A DNA stretch of 64,000 bases from Paenibacillus sp. FSL H7-0326 (GTDB lineage Bacteria > Bacillota > Bacilli > Paenibacillales > Paenibacillaceae). Location: assembly GCF_001955535.1 (NCBI RefSeq), contig NZ_MPVN01000003.1, positions 372,001 through 436,000 on the forward strand. The letters run 5' to 3'. Position 1 is the first letter of the stretch, and every line of letters starts with the position of its first letter. Positions 8,626 through 16,674 of this stretch are shown one piece after another. The position numbers were made by a program, and so were the translations under genes. The notes beneath the pieces are model-generated. The model ran no database searches, was not told where the DNA came from, and saw nothing but the letters and a program-made list of their open reading frames with translations.

Positions 8626-9158
8626 ATGAACAGTAAGGCTTCAAATCCTGCCAATGCCGAAATCGTTGGAAGTAAGATTCTTATTATCGGCATTGTCGCG
8701 AGTGGCAAGACTACCTTGGCCCAAAACTTAGCCCAGCAACTCGGTATACCTTGGTATGAGTTCGACTCTATTGTCCATCACCTGACTCCTGCAGGAGATC
8801 TAAACGCACGCCAGCAGAACAAATGGAAGTGATCCGGGAAATTGACGCGAAAGGCACATGGATATTTGAAGGAACCGACCGGGATTCTTATCAAAGTCTA
8901 TATGCGATCGCGGACAAGATTATATTCCTGGATCCTCCCCTATGGAAGCGAAAAATTCGGATCATGACCCGATTTATTAAACAAAAGCTTGGGATCGAAC
9001 GATGTCACTACAAGCCGAATTTGTCGATGCTCAGAAGGATGTACATATGGACGAGGGAGTTCGAACAGAACCGGGAGCATTTTGAATCAAAGCTTCAGCG
9101 ATACGATGAGAAAGTGATCCGGTTGAGAGATACGAAGGACATCCTCCTCCTGCGCTAG
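8626..9158 (+). pseudogene. P-loop topology-modulation/adenylate-kinase-like protein, single-base frameshift
   Basis: The first frame (8626-8832) encodes a Walker A motif (GIVASGKTTLA) and a YEFDSIVHH segment typical of FlaR-like small kinases. The second frame (to 9158) continues with EGTDRDSYQSLYAIADKIIF, LDPPLWKRKIRIMTRF and the end. Restoring one A in the A run near 8800 (giving DLKRTPAEQMEVIREI) joins them into one normal-length protein of about 177 residues. As drawn the kinase is inactive, or the base is a sequence error. It follows the aldo/keto reductase gene by 55 bp. Confidence 0.75.
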
Positions 9159-9231
9159 CCTTCTTAAATTGGCCTCATGTGTGATACAATCAGGTCATTG
9201 TTGTTGAAATCATTAGAGGAGATGAACTTAA

Positions 9232-9594
9232 GTGCAAATATTGATTGTGCTTGGAAGTATACTCATGGTTATAGCCGTAGCTTTGGGCGCATTTGGTGCG
9301 CACCTACTTAAGAGCAAATTCGAAGAAGGGAAACAGAAAGTATATGAAACCGGTGTCCAGTATCACTTGATTCATGGGTTAGCGATCATCGTTGTGGGGA
9401 TTCTGGCGGGTCAGTATCCGGAAGCAGGACTGCTCATGACAGCAGGGTGGTTGATGGCCGTTGGGATCCTGTTGTTCTCCGGGAGCTTATACATACTCAG
9501 TCTGAAAAAGATCCGTATTCTCGGTCCCATTACACCACTGGGCGGGCTTTCCTTTATCGTCGCCTGGGTTCTTGTTGCCATTGGTGTAATGTAG
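9232..9594 (+). CDS. DUF423 family small membrane protein (YwdK-like)
   Basis: The 120-residue protein has four hydrophobic segments and the family signature at the first helix and loop (VALGAFGAHLLKSKF). ETGVQYHLIHGLAI and the closing GGLSFIVAWVLVAIG helix are also typical. It starts with GTG at 9232 behind a GAGGAGATG box. It is a cytoplasmic-membrane protein of unknown function; B. subtilis has YwdK of the same length. A perfect 15-bp hairpin at 9684 separates it from the convergent MerR gene. Confidence 0.9.
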   Translation: MQILIVLGSILMVIAVALGAFGAHLLKSKFEEGKQKVYETGVQYHLIHGLAIIVVGILAGQYPEAGLLMTAGWLMAVGILLFSGSLYILSLKKIRILGPITPLGGLSFIVAWVLVAIGVM

Positions 9595-9683
9595 AGAATG
9601 AAGAAGATGTAATAAGATATCATATATCATCAATTAGGAATGCTCCTATACCAAACCGCGGAAGCCGTAAATTGAATTCACGA

Positions 9684-9721
9684 GAACAGGTGAACCAGGA
9701 TTCATTCTGGTTCACCTGTTC
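9684..9721. terminator. 15-bp perfect hairpin between convergent genes
   Basis: GAACAGGTGAACCAG (9684-9698) pairs perfectly with CTGGTTCACCTGTTC (9707-9721) around an 8-nt loop. Position between converging genes suggests termination, but no T tract follows on either strand. Confidence 0.6.
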
Positions 9722-9743
9722 CACTGTTATGTGGCCGACTTGC

Positions 9744-10559
9744 TTAAGAAATACCGACTGCGATTCGGATGATGAAGTTGTTATGATCCTTTTCGGTAAC
9801 ATAATTTAACAGATCCTCCTCATAGACCTGTCCCGTTATCCTCCTGTTTTGACTCGTTATAAACTCTTTTAACCTCGAATATGTCGTATTCATGGTTTCA
9901 TAAGACCCAACATGATCCATAACGGCATATAAGCCTTTCGGTTTAATGATGGTCTTCTCTCCCGGAATCGGCTGCTGGATCTTGTTCGCAACATAATTCG
10001 GATAATAGTTCCCTGATATAAATGTCTCTCTCAGCATAATGGTCCAGGCTGAAAATGAATGTATTATATAATGATCTTCACAATATTTACGATGCTCGCT
10101 TAATTTTATCGCGAAGTTTGTATCACTATTTTCCTCTATACTAGTGGCAATATAATATTCTTCCTCACAATACTCTTCAATTGGAATTCTTCTAAGTCCC
10201 TTCTTCGCTTTTTCCGTCATATGCAGAGCATCTTCCAACAAATTTTCCATTTGCAAAATCCTTTGGAGCTCGATCTTGAGATCCTTCTGTTTTTGCTGTA
10301 TAAGATGAACGAACTGATCTGTACTTTGATTGTGCAAGAATGCCTTGATCTCCTGCAGAGAACTGCCTGTCTTCTTTAATACATCAATAATATCAAGGGT
10401 ATAGCATTGCAGAATGGAGTAATAACGGTATCCGTTCGTATGAACGTATTCAGGCTTCAACAGTCCAATCTCATCATAGTGAAACAAGGTATGCTTGGTG
10501 ACGCCGCAGATTTTGGCAATTTCACTAGTGGTAAAATATTTTTTCTGGATTTTTGACAA
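9744..10559 (-). CDS. MerR family multidrug-type regulator with effector-binding domain
   Basis: The 271-residue protein resembles BmrR. It has an N-terminal MerR winged helix (FTTSEIAKICGVTKHTLFHY, then YDEIGLLKPEYVHTNGYRYY), a dimerisation coiled coil (residues about 80-125) and a C-terminal GyrI-like ligand-binding domain from about 130. It is divergent from an MFS exporter with 146 bp between starts. A dyad lies in a 19-bp promoter spacer for the exporter (see 10620-10650). It therefore most likely senses a cationic or hydrophobic compound and turns on the exporter. Confidence 0.9.
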   Translation of the reverse strand: MSKIQKKYFTTSEIAKICGVTKHTLFHYDEIGLLKPEYVHTNGYRYYSILQCYTLDIIDVLKKTGSSLQEIKAFLHNQSTDQFVHLIQQKQKDLKIELQRILQMENLLEDALHMTEKAKKGLRRIPIEEYCEEEYYIATSIEENSDTNFAIKLSEHRKYCEDHYIIHSFSAWTIMLRETFISGNYYPNYVANKIQQPIPGEKTIIKPKGLYAVMDHVGSYETMNTTYSRLKEFITSQNRRITGQVYEEDLLNYVTEKDHNNFIIRIAVGIS

Positions 10560-10619
10560 CGAGGCAGCTCCTTTGGATTTACAATTATTCTTCTCTAATT
10601 ATAAAGATCAGCAGGGCAC

Positions 10620-10650
10620 TTGACTATAGGGTTACCCGATAGTTTATGTT
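10620..10650 (+). promoter_or_regulatory. MerR-type promoter with operator in a 19-bp spacer
   Basis: TTGACT (10620-10625) and TATGTT (10645-10650) are exactly 19 bp apart, the overlong spacing typical of MerR-activated promoters. A dyad fills the spacer: ACTAT.GGGT (10623-10632) against ACCC.ATAGT (10634-10643), centred on 10633, with one mismatched pair. It drives the MFS gene at 10706. Confidence 0.8.
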
Positions 10651-10705
10651 TTAGTATAGTGTGATGATTTCACAACTTAGAAGAGAAGGTAGTCAGAGGT
10701 GGAGT

Positions 10706-11923
10706 ATGAATTCTTTAATGAAAAACAGAGTATTTCTTATCGTGCTGACAGCGGATCTGCTACAGCAGATGGGGATATGGATTCGCAATATGGCACTACT
10801 TTTTTACATCATGGACCAAACGAACAATAATCCGACCGCAGTTTCGCTGCTAACCGCCTTAGAGTACTTACCGATCTTTATCTTCTCCCTGATTGGTGGT
10901 ACCTTTGCAGATCGCTGGAATCCCAAGAAAACAGTAATATTAGGCGACACGCTAAGTGCTTTATCCATGTTAGCCATCCTATATCTGGTTTCCATCGGGG
11001 TATGGCAGGCGGTATTTGCAGCTACCGTTGTCTCGGCGATTGTCAGTCAGTTCTCACAGCCTTCATCTGCCGTATTATTTAAAAAGCACATTCCGAATGA
11101 ATTGGTGGGTACAGCTGTTGGATTTAATCAGAGTCTTATGGCTATGTTCACCATTTTCGGACCGATGCTGGGAACGTTTGTGTATACGCAGCTGGGCATT
11201 ACATCTTCGATCACCGCATTGATTATGATCTTTACCTTAGCGGCATTTATACAGCTGTTCCTTCCATCATCAAACCGAACCGAACGAGTGAGTAAGACCT
11301 CACCGCTAAAAGATATCAAAGAAGGATTTACGTATGTAATGAGCAACACAAATTTGAAGCTCATTGCGAGTATGTTCCTCATATCGGGTCTTGGGTGGGG
11401 GATAACGCAGCCGCTGGATGTATTCGTAACCATGGAGCGCTTGGGACTGCCTAAAGAGAACGTTCAGTGGTTTGCAGCATCGGAAGGTGTGGGCATGCTG
11501 GTCGGGGGAGCCATCGCAGCTGTGTTAGCAGCGAAAATTAGCCGTCACCGCAGAGTCATTATATCCGTCACAATGGCTATATGGGCTTTCATTACCGTGG
11601 TTGAAGTCCTCTCTGTATGGCCGCTGGTTACAGCAAGCGCGAGAATACTCTCCGGTGTGGCGACCGCTTTCTTTCAGGTCACCTTCAGCGCGATGATGAT
11701 CCAAGAAATCAAGGAAGAGTATATTGGAAGAACGAATGGCATTATGATTCCGCTCATGATGGGAGGTATGCTGCTCGGAAGTGCATCCTCTGGATTTATT
11801 GTGAATCATTTAGATCTTATGGGTACCTACTTCCTGGCCGCCGGAATCACCTTATCTTGTGTCATTTTTACACTTCGCTTAAAGACCAATCCGATGAAGG
11901 ATGATGTTGTGAGTAATGTATAA
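10706..11923 (+). CDS. MFS exporter
   Basis: The 405-residue protein has about 12 membrane helices and resembles MFS_3-type efflux proteins (macrolide/siderophore exporter group). The loop 2-3 signature appears as GGTFADRWNPKKTVILGD. An earlier in-frame ATG at 10661 was rejected because AGAGGTGGAG lies just before the ATG at 10706 and because the MerR promoter elements lie close to 10661. The gene is monocistronic, ends in a strong terminator at 11926, and is probably induced by the divergent MerR regulator. The exported compound is unknown. Confidence 0.88.
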   Translation: MNSLMKNRVFLIVLTADLLQQMGIWIRNMALLFYIMDQTNNNPTAVSLLTALEYLPIFIFSLIGGTFADRWNPKKTVILGDTLSALSMLAILYLVSIGVWQAVFAATVVSAIVSQFSQPSSAVLFKKHIPNELVGTAVGFNQSLMAMFTIFGPMLGTFVYTQLGITSSITALIMIFTLAAFIQLFLPSSNRTERVSKTSPLKDIKEGFTYVMSNTNLKLIASMFLISGLGWGITQPLDVFVTMERLGLPKENVQWFAASEGVGMLVGGAIAAVLAAKISRHRRVIISVTMAIWAFITVVEVLSVWPLVTASARILSGVATAFFQVTFSAMMIQEIKEEYIGRTNGIMIPLMMGGMLLGSASSGFIVNHLDLMGTYFLAAGITLSCVIFTLRLKTNPMKDDVVSNV

Positions 11924-11925
11924 CC

Positions 11926-11957
11926 AAAAAAGCGCGGGAACGATCCCGCGCTTTTTT
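11926..11957. terminator. Bidirectional intrinsic terminator
   Basis: A run of six A, the arm GCGCGGGA, a 4-nt loop, TCCCGCGC and six T form a symmetric terminator that serves both the MFS gene and the convergent MerR gene at 11983. Confidence 0.95.
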
Positions 11958-11982
11958 GCATTTTCGAGGAGCTGCCACAGTC

Positions 11983-12342
11983 TCAGCACTCTTTGTGAAA
12001 CTTTGCTGTACCTTCCAAGATCGTATTCAAATATTGCTCAGACCGGTTCAATTGATTCTTAAGGTCATTGATTTCTTTGACTTTTTGCTTAACGAGCTTA
12101 AGCTTGTCCTCATATGATAGGTTAATCTCGTCATTAACTAGCAGGCTCAGCTCTTCTATAGAAAAATCTGCAGATAGCAGTGCCTTCACATCGTTCAGAT
12201 ACTCCACAATTTCCTCTGAATATACACGGTAATTATGTATATCTCTATACATATAGCTGCCCGGAATCAGCTGCTTGCGCTCATAAAATCTCAAGGTAGA
12301 TATCGGCAGACCCGTTAATTTCGATACCTCATTTATTCTCAT
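11983..12342 (-). CDS. MerR family transcriptional regulator
   Basis: The 119-residue protein is a short MerR member: winged helix at residues 1-70 (MRINEVSKLTGLPISTLRFY, then YERKQLIPGSYMYRDIHNYR) and a long dimerisation helix to the end. The C-terminal KFHKEC has a single cysteine; there is no clear metal-binding loop. It is divergent from the nitroreductase gene. A promoter with a 19-bp spacer filled by a dyad lies between them at 12363-12393, so the nitroreductase is its likely target. The signal may be redox or an electrophile (inference). Confidence 0.9.
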   Translation of the reverse strand: MRINEVSKLTGLPISTLRFYERKQLIPGSYMYRDIHNYRVYSEEIVEYLNDVKALLSADFSIEELSLLVNDEINLSYEDKLKLVKQKVKEINDLKNQLNRSEQYLNTILEGTAKFHKEC

Positions 12343-12362
12343 AATGATCCCTCTTTAACTTC

Positions 12363-12393
12363 TTGCTATAAACCTAGGTTCATAGCTCATAAT
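12363..12393 (+). promoter_or_regulatory. MerR-type promoter and operator for the nitroreductase
   Basis: TTGCTA (12363-12368) and CATAAT (12388-12393) are 19 bp apart. A near-perfect dyad at 12365-12386 (GCTAT, then AACCTAGGTT, then ATAGC) fills the gap, with one mismatched pair. This is the classic MerR arrangement, in front of a gene divergent from a merR gene. Confidence 0.75.
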
Positions 12394-12462
12394 GTGATCA
12401 TGATAACGAACGGCATATCAAATGTCAAAAAAATCTAACGTTATCACGAAGGAGAGAGTCAT

Positions 12463-13101
12463 ATGTTCAACTATATTCAAAGTAATGATTTCACGGATAT
12501 CGTGAAGGGACGTCGTTCAGTTCGCAACTATGATGAGAATTATATAATTCCGAGAGAAGAGATTACTGAAATAATATCTGAAGCCAGCCTGGCTCCTTCC
12601 TCAGCTAATATGCAGCCATGGCGAGTCGTCGTTGTGGACACTCTGGAAGGGAAGAATAAGCTTACACCCTTAGTTCGGTTTAATACACTTCAGAATAGTA
12701 CCTCTTCAGCGATGCTATTAATTTTTGGAGACACATCAAGTTATCTATATGCAGAAGAAATATACAACACGGCAGTAGAACAAGGATTAATGCCTGCGGA
12801 TGTGCGAGATCGGCAGCTTGAAACCATATCGTCGATTTTTCCAACGCTGACAAAAGAAATGAAAGTGGAAATTGCGAAAATAGACAGCAGCCTCTTCGCG
12901 ATGCAGCTTATGTTAGTCGCCCGCGCACATGGATATGATACCAATCCAATGGCAGGCTTTGAAGCAGATCGGTTAGCCCGAGCGTTTGAATTAGATGAGG
13001 AGCGTTATGTTCCGGTTATGATCATCTCCATCGGTAAGGCCAAAGAGGAGGGGTATGAATCCATTCGATTAGATGCCGAGAAGATTACATTTTGGGCATG
13101 A
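12463..13101 (+). CDS. Nitroreductase family FMN enzyme
   Basis: The 212-residue protein has the nitroreductase signatures: the FMN phosphate-binding RRSVRNYD near residue 18, EASLAPSSANMQPWRVVVVD, and the C-terminal FEADRLARAFEL and VPVMIISIGKA. These enzymes reduce nitro groups or quinones with NAD(P)H as flavin-dependent dimers. A GAAGGAGAG box precedes the ATG. The gene is divergent from a MerR regulator and ends in a hairpin at 13122. The substrate is unknown. Confidence 0.92.
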   Translation: MFNYIQSNDFTDIVKGRRSVRNYDENYIIPREEITEIISEASLAPSSANMQPWRVVVVDTLEGKNKLTPLVRFNTLQNSTSSAMLLIFGDTSSYLYAEEIYNTAVEQGLMPADVRDRQLETISSIFPTLTKEMKVEIAKIDSSLFAMQLMLVARAHGYDTNPMAGFEADRLARAFELDEERYVPVMIISIGKAKEEGYESIRLDAEKITFWA

Positions 13102-13121
13102 CCTCTGATATGTAAAAATAG

Positions 13122-13147
13122 GGCTGCTGATGATTCAGCAGCCTTAT
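13122..13147 (+). terminator. Hairpin terminator after the nitroreductase
   Basis: GGCTGCTGA (13122-13130) pairs perfectly with TCAGCAGCC (13135-13143), followed by the short T-rich sequence TTATT. Confidence 0.7.
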
Positions 13148-13228
13148 TCCCGGGTGCAGGATTGTTGACTGATAACATCGAATTACAACATTTGACGATT
13201 GATTTTTTCGGAAGAGGTGGCAACTCCT

Positions 13229-13771
13229 ATGTCTAGAATGATGAACAATCGAGAATTTATTGAGATGACCGTGAAAGAGGAACGCTCTGTTGTCCTTAGA
13301 GTTAAAGATCATGATGAACTTGTCCGTGGCGTTTCTAAACTTATGAATGATCACTGCTTGTTCATAGACTCAGAAGAAGGGAACTCTCTGAAGTATGAGA
13401 TGGATGATATCATTGAAGTCTTCGCGATCCAATCATTGACTCCTTCTCAAATGTCGGTACAAACTCATCTTGCCCAGTCTACCGATAGCGATGATGAACT
13501 AGAAATTCTGGTGCAGGAGTTCAATGGTTTAACTGAAGATCATCAGCTTCGGCTAACGACCAGATTATCTCAAATATTTAAAAAGGATGTGCTTATCTCA
13601 ACCTCGGAGCTGGAAACCTACAGTCTTGCCGAGATTTGCATGCTTACGGACATCATCAACGGATATATCCTTACTGTGAGAACTCCAAATCTATTGCCTA
13701 AATCAATCCATACGATGAATTTACCATCCAAAATAGAGTTTGGACTTCGGCGACCCTTAGAAGAGGAATAA
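13229..13771 (+). CDS. Hypothetical protein, 180 aa
   Basis: No family is recognised. The ATG at 13229 is preferred over an earlier in-frame start at 13199 because the GAAGAGGTGG box lies 9 bp before it. The N-terminal 80 residues (ERSVVLRVKDHDELVRGVSK, then YEMDDIIEVFAIQ) look like a small beta-rich domain; the middle is acidic (STDSDDELEILVQEF); the C-terminus is helical. There is no signal peptide. The gene is convergent with arsC and almost touches it (1-bp gap). Confidence 0.7.
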   Translation: MSRMMNNREFIEMTVKEERSVVLRVKDHDELVRGVSKLMNDHCLFIDSEEGNSLKYEMDDIIEVFAIQSLTPSQMSVQTHLAQSTDSDDELEILVQEFNGLTEDHQLRLTTRLSQIFKKDVLISTSELETYSLAEICMLTDIINGYILTVRTPNLLPKSIHTMNLPSKIEFGLRRPLEEE

Positions 13772-13772
13772 G

Positions 13773-14195
13773 TTAATTGCCAGACTCCACAAAACTTTGA
13801 ATGCGTGCTTTAATGTCATCACGGACAGATCTGAACTCGCTCATGATTTCCTCTTCTGTTCCTGTCGCTTTTGCCGGATCCTCAAATCCCCAATGCCATT
13901 TGATAACCTCTGGATTGGATATTACCGGACAATGCTCATCTGCGTGACCGCATAGCGTTATGACATAATCAGCACGGTTAAGGATAGCTGGATCAATCAC
14001 ATCCGAAGAGTGACTAGTGATGTCAATTCCTGCTTCATTCATCACTTGCACAGCTCTAGGATTAAGACCGTGAGCTTCTAATCCGGCGCTTTTCACTTCA
14101 TACTTGTCACCGCCAAGCTCCTTCAAGAATCCATCGGCCATTTGGCTGCGACAAGAATTTCCTGTACATAAAAAGTATACGAGTTTTTTCTCCAT
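13773..14195 (-). CDS. arsC: Arsenate reductase, thioredoxin-coupled (ArsC)
   Basis: The 140-residue protein reduces arsenate to arsenite in the cytoplasm using a low-molecular-weight phosphatase fold. The P-loop Cys10-TGNSC-Arg16 and the redox pair Cys82/Cys89 (LCGHADEHCP) occur at the same positions as in the pI258/B. subtilis enzyme. Two ATGs lie 6 bp apart; the AAAGGAG box is spaced 7 bp from the second (14195) and only 1 bp from the first. It is the last gene of arsR-arsB-arsC, 38 bp after arsB. Confidence 0.97.
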   Translation of the reverse strand: MEKKLVYFLCTGNSCRSQMADGFLKELGGDKYEVKSAGLEAHGLNPRAVQVMNEAGIDITSHSSDVIDPAILNRADYVITLCGHADEHCPVISNPEVIKWHWGFEDPAKATGTEEEIMSEFRSVRDDIKARIQSFVESGN

Positions 14196-14233
14196 ATTCA
14201 TTCTCCTTTGGTAATCTTCATTTGTATTTGCAA

Positions 14234-15529
14234 TCAATAAATTAGGGTCAGCCATAGGAAGAGGCCAAATAAGGTAATTAAGAGTACCGGCAAGGTAAGT
14301 ACAATTCCAACCTTGAAATAATATCCCCATGTTATTTTGACGTTCTTCCTAGCCAGCACGTGCAGCCATAAGAGGGTAGCGAGTGAACCGATAGGCGTAA
14401 TTTTTGGACCGAGATCCGAACCAATGATATTGGCATAGATGAGAGCCTCTCTTAATACACCTTGTGTATTGGTTGCTTGAATCGCTAGAGCATCAATCAT
14501 GACCGTTGGCATATTATTCATTATGGAAGAGAGCAAGGCAGCTACAAAACCAGCACCGATCGTGGCAGTAAGGAGTCCTTGATCCGCAAGCCATTGAAAG
14601 AGGTGGGCAAGCTCATTTGTCAAACCTACATTGCGGAGACCATATACAACCACGTACATGCCGATTGAGAATAACACAATTGACCATGGCGCTCCTTGAA
14701 TTACCGATTGAACGTTGACTACCCGGCTGTATCTAGCTCGTACAATAAATACAATTGCAGCAACTCCAGCCATGATGGATACAGGGACATTAATAAATTC
14801 ACTCAGCAGGTAAGCAGCGAGCAGCAGCGCAAGAATGAACCAAGATAACTTAAACATACGCGGATCTTTAATGGCTTCTCTTGGGTGCTTAAGCTGTTGC
14901 AGATCTACCGTTTTGGGAATGCTCTTTCGAAATAGCAGGAACAATACGAGCAAGCTGCTGCCAATGGAGAACAATGTCGGTACGATCATTCTGCTAGCAT
15001 ACTCGACAAAACCAATGCCGAAGAAATCCGCCGAAACGATATTTACTAAGTTACTGACGGTTAGAGGAAGGGATGCAGTATCTGAAATAAATCCGCTGGC
15101 CATGATGAAAGGTAAGATCATTCGATCATCGAACTTCAACGCTCTAACCATAGCTAGTACAATCGGAGTTAAGATAAGGGCAGCTCCATCATTGGCAAAA
15201 AATGCAGCAACAGCAGCTCCCAGCAGAATCACATAGATAAACAACACTCTTCCATTTCCTTTGGAGAAGCGGGCCATATGAAGGGCAGCCCATTCAAAGA
15301 ACCCGATCTCATCCAGAACGAGAGAGATCAGTATAATGGCTACGAAGGCAAGCGTCGCATTCCAGACGATGCCCGTCACATCCCAAACATCCTGCAGACT
15401 CACAATGCCGCACATCAGTGCTAAGACAGCACCACCTATGGCAGAATAACCGATGTTTAATCCTTTAGGTTGCCATATTACTAAAATAAGAGTAACAAGA
15501 AATATAAGGCTTGCTGTCAATAACATCAT
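14234..15529 (-). CDS. arsB: Arsenite efflux permease (ArsB)
   Basis: The 431-residue membrane protein with about 12 helices exports arsenite. Family features are FFANDGAALILTPIVLAMVR and the SSIMNNMPTVMIDALAI segment typical of the ArsB/NhaD-like ion transporter fold. It is the middle gene of the operon: 11 bp separate it from arsR and 38 bp from arsC. It works as a secondary transporter unless ArsA is present, and none is seen here. Confidence 0.96.
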   Translation of the reverse strand: MMLLTASLIFLVTLILVIWQPKGLNIGYSAIGGAVLALMCGIVSLQDVWDVTGIVWNATLAFVAIILISLVLDEIGFFEWAALHMARFSKGNGRVLFIYVILLGAAVAAFFANDGAALILTPIVLAMVRALKFDDRMILPFIMASGFISDTASLPLTVSNLVNIVSADFFGIGFVEYASRMIVPTLFSIGSSLLVLFLLFRKSIPKTVDLQQLKHPREAIKDPRMFKLSWFILALLLAAYLLSEFINVPVSIMAGVAAIVFIVRARYSRVVNVQSVIQGAPWSIVLFSIGMYVVVYGLRNVGLTNELAHLFQWLADQGLLTATIGAGFVAALLSSIMNNMPTVMIDALAIQATNTQGVLREALIYANIIGSDLGPKITPIGSLATLLWLHVLARKNVKITWGYYFKVGIVLTLPVLLITLFGLFLWLTLIY

Positions 15530-15540
15530 TTCCTCCTAAG

Positions 15541-15858
15541 CTACCGGCAACAATCAGGGTCCAGATTATCGATTTGCTCCTTCATTGAAGGCATCTCATC
15601 TAAAATCCCTTGTAGATAAGGCTTTTCATCCATATTGAGAGAATAATAAACCCATTGCTTCCTTTTGGTCTCCGTCACAAGTCCCCCGTTCTTCAGCTTT
15701 CTAAGGTGCTGACTTACATTGGGCTGTGTCGTTTGCAGAAGATCGACCAGATCACACACACATAATTCTTTTTCCTTGAGAAGTGCCAAGATCGTTAACC
15801 TCGTCCCATCAGAGAGCAATTTAAGAGTGTTTGCTATCGCTTCTATATCTTGAGACAA
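15541..15858 (-). CDS. arsR: Arsenic-responsive repressor ArsR
   Basis: The 105-residue winged-helix repressor carries the alpha-3 metalloid motif ELCVCDL (Cys33, Cys35) and a C-terminal cysteine pair (DPDCCR). The recognition helix is QTTQPNVSQHLRKLKNGG. It is first in arsRBC and should repress its own promoter until arsenite or antimonite binds. The matching promoter and dyad lie at 15911-15953. Confidence 0.97.
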   Translation of the reverse strand: MSQDIEAIANTLKLLSDGTRLTILALLKEKELCVCDLVDLLQTTQPNVSQHLRKLKNGGLVTETKRKQWVYYSLNMDEKPYLQGILDEMPSMKEQIDNLDPDCCR

Positions 15859-15910
15859 ATGTATTCCACCTCACGATCAATTCCATCTTGTATTCGTCAT
15901 GACTTCATTA

Positions 15911-15953
15911 ATTATACATAGGATTGAATATAAGTAAACAGTTATATAATCAA
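15911..15953 (-). promoter_or_regulatory. arsRBC promoter with ArsR-type dyad
   Basis: On the minus strand, TTTACT (15938-15933) and TATAAT (15916-15911) are 16 bp apart. A dyad overlaps the -35 region: TTGAATATAA (15924-15933) against TTATATAATCAA (15942-15953), an arrangement usual for ArsR operators. Confidence 0.7.
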
Positions 15954-16058
15954 ATGGTTATATGTACTTACGTATACTATATTTAAGAAACGAGAGCTCC
16001 CTAAGACAGAAGAAGATTAAGCATAGAATGTGGAGAGTTCGTTGACCTTGGTCACTCT

Positions 16059-16542
16059 TCAATGTTTCATTAAATTATTAAAAATATCTTCTACGTTATA
16101 AACATCATTATTCACTTTCCATTCGTCATCCTCTTTTAGCATATAGATGGTTCCTTCGAGATCAAGTGCTTCTTCTGCCAATGAAACCGTCCCTGTATAA
16201 TTCAGTTCAATTTGTGTGTCTGCTACGTTTCTTTCGGTAAATTCAAGGTCGGTCAGTCGGACCTCACTTTCTTTCAATTGTGCTAATTGAGATCCTCGGA
16301 TAAATACACGGGAACTAACCGATTCTTTCATAGAAGACTTCCGTTGTTAAAGGCTCCATCTCCTCGTATTTTTTGGATATGATCTGATCCGTAACCTCAT
16401 TAATTTGAGGACTTTCTAATTCACCAAGCTTATATTTCTCTGCCACTTCAGCTGCTCTCGGTACATTCGAATTAGCGCAAGCGGAGATTATGAACAGCAT
16501 TGTGAGTAATACAGTAATCATTATTAAACGAGATTTTTTCAT
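16059..16542 (-). pseudogene. Lipoprotein gene, probably frameshifted
   Basis: The first frame (16542-16315) encodes a lipoprotein signal (MKKSRLIMITVLLTML, lipobox ISAC) and ends at TEVFYERIG. A second frame (16331-16059), overlapping by 17 bp, begins MKESVSSRVFIRG and continues with a beta-rich domain ending YNVEDIFNNLMKH. The two make sense as one secreted lipoprotein of about 155 residues with a one-base shift near the GAAAGAA run at 16325. Two separate translationally coupled genes are less likely, since the second would be a domain without export signal. Function unknown. Confidence 0.6.
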
Positions 16543-16674
16543 AATTAGCTCCTCTCTAGATCATTTAAATATATTTTACCATATTTAGGATAATGGAGAC
16601 ATGCAGACACCTCGTGCTGATTTCTGTTGTTTGATATACTGAATGGAGCAAAAAGTATACAAGGAGATGGACCA

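Noticed and set aside
9447..9809. Plus-strand frame of 120 codons over the DUF423 end and the MerR gene end
   Set aside because: No ribosome binding site; it overlaps two conserved genes and reads through a hairpin.
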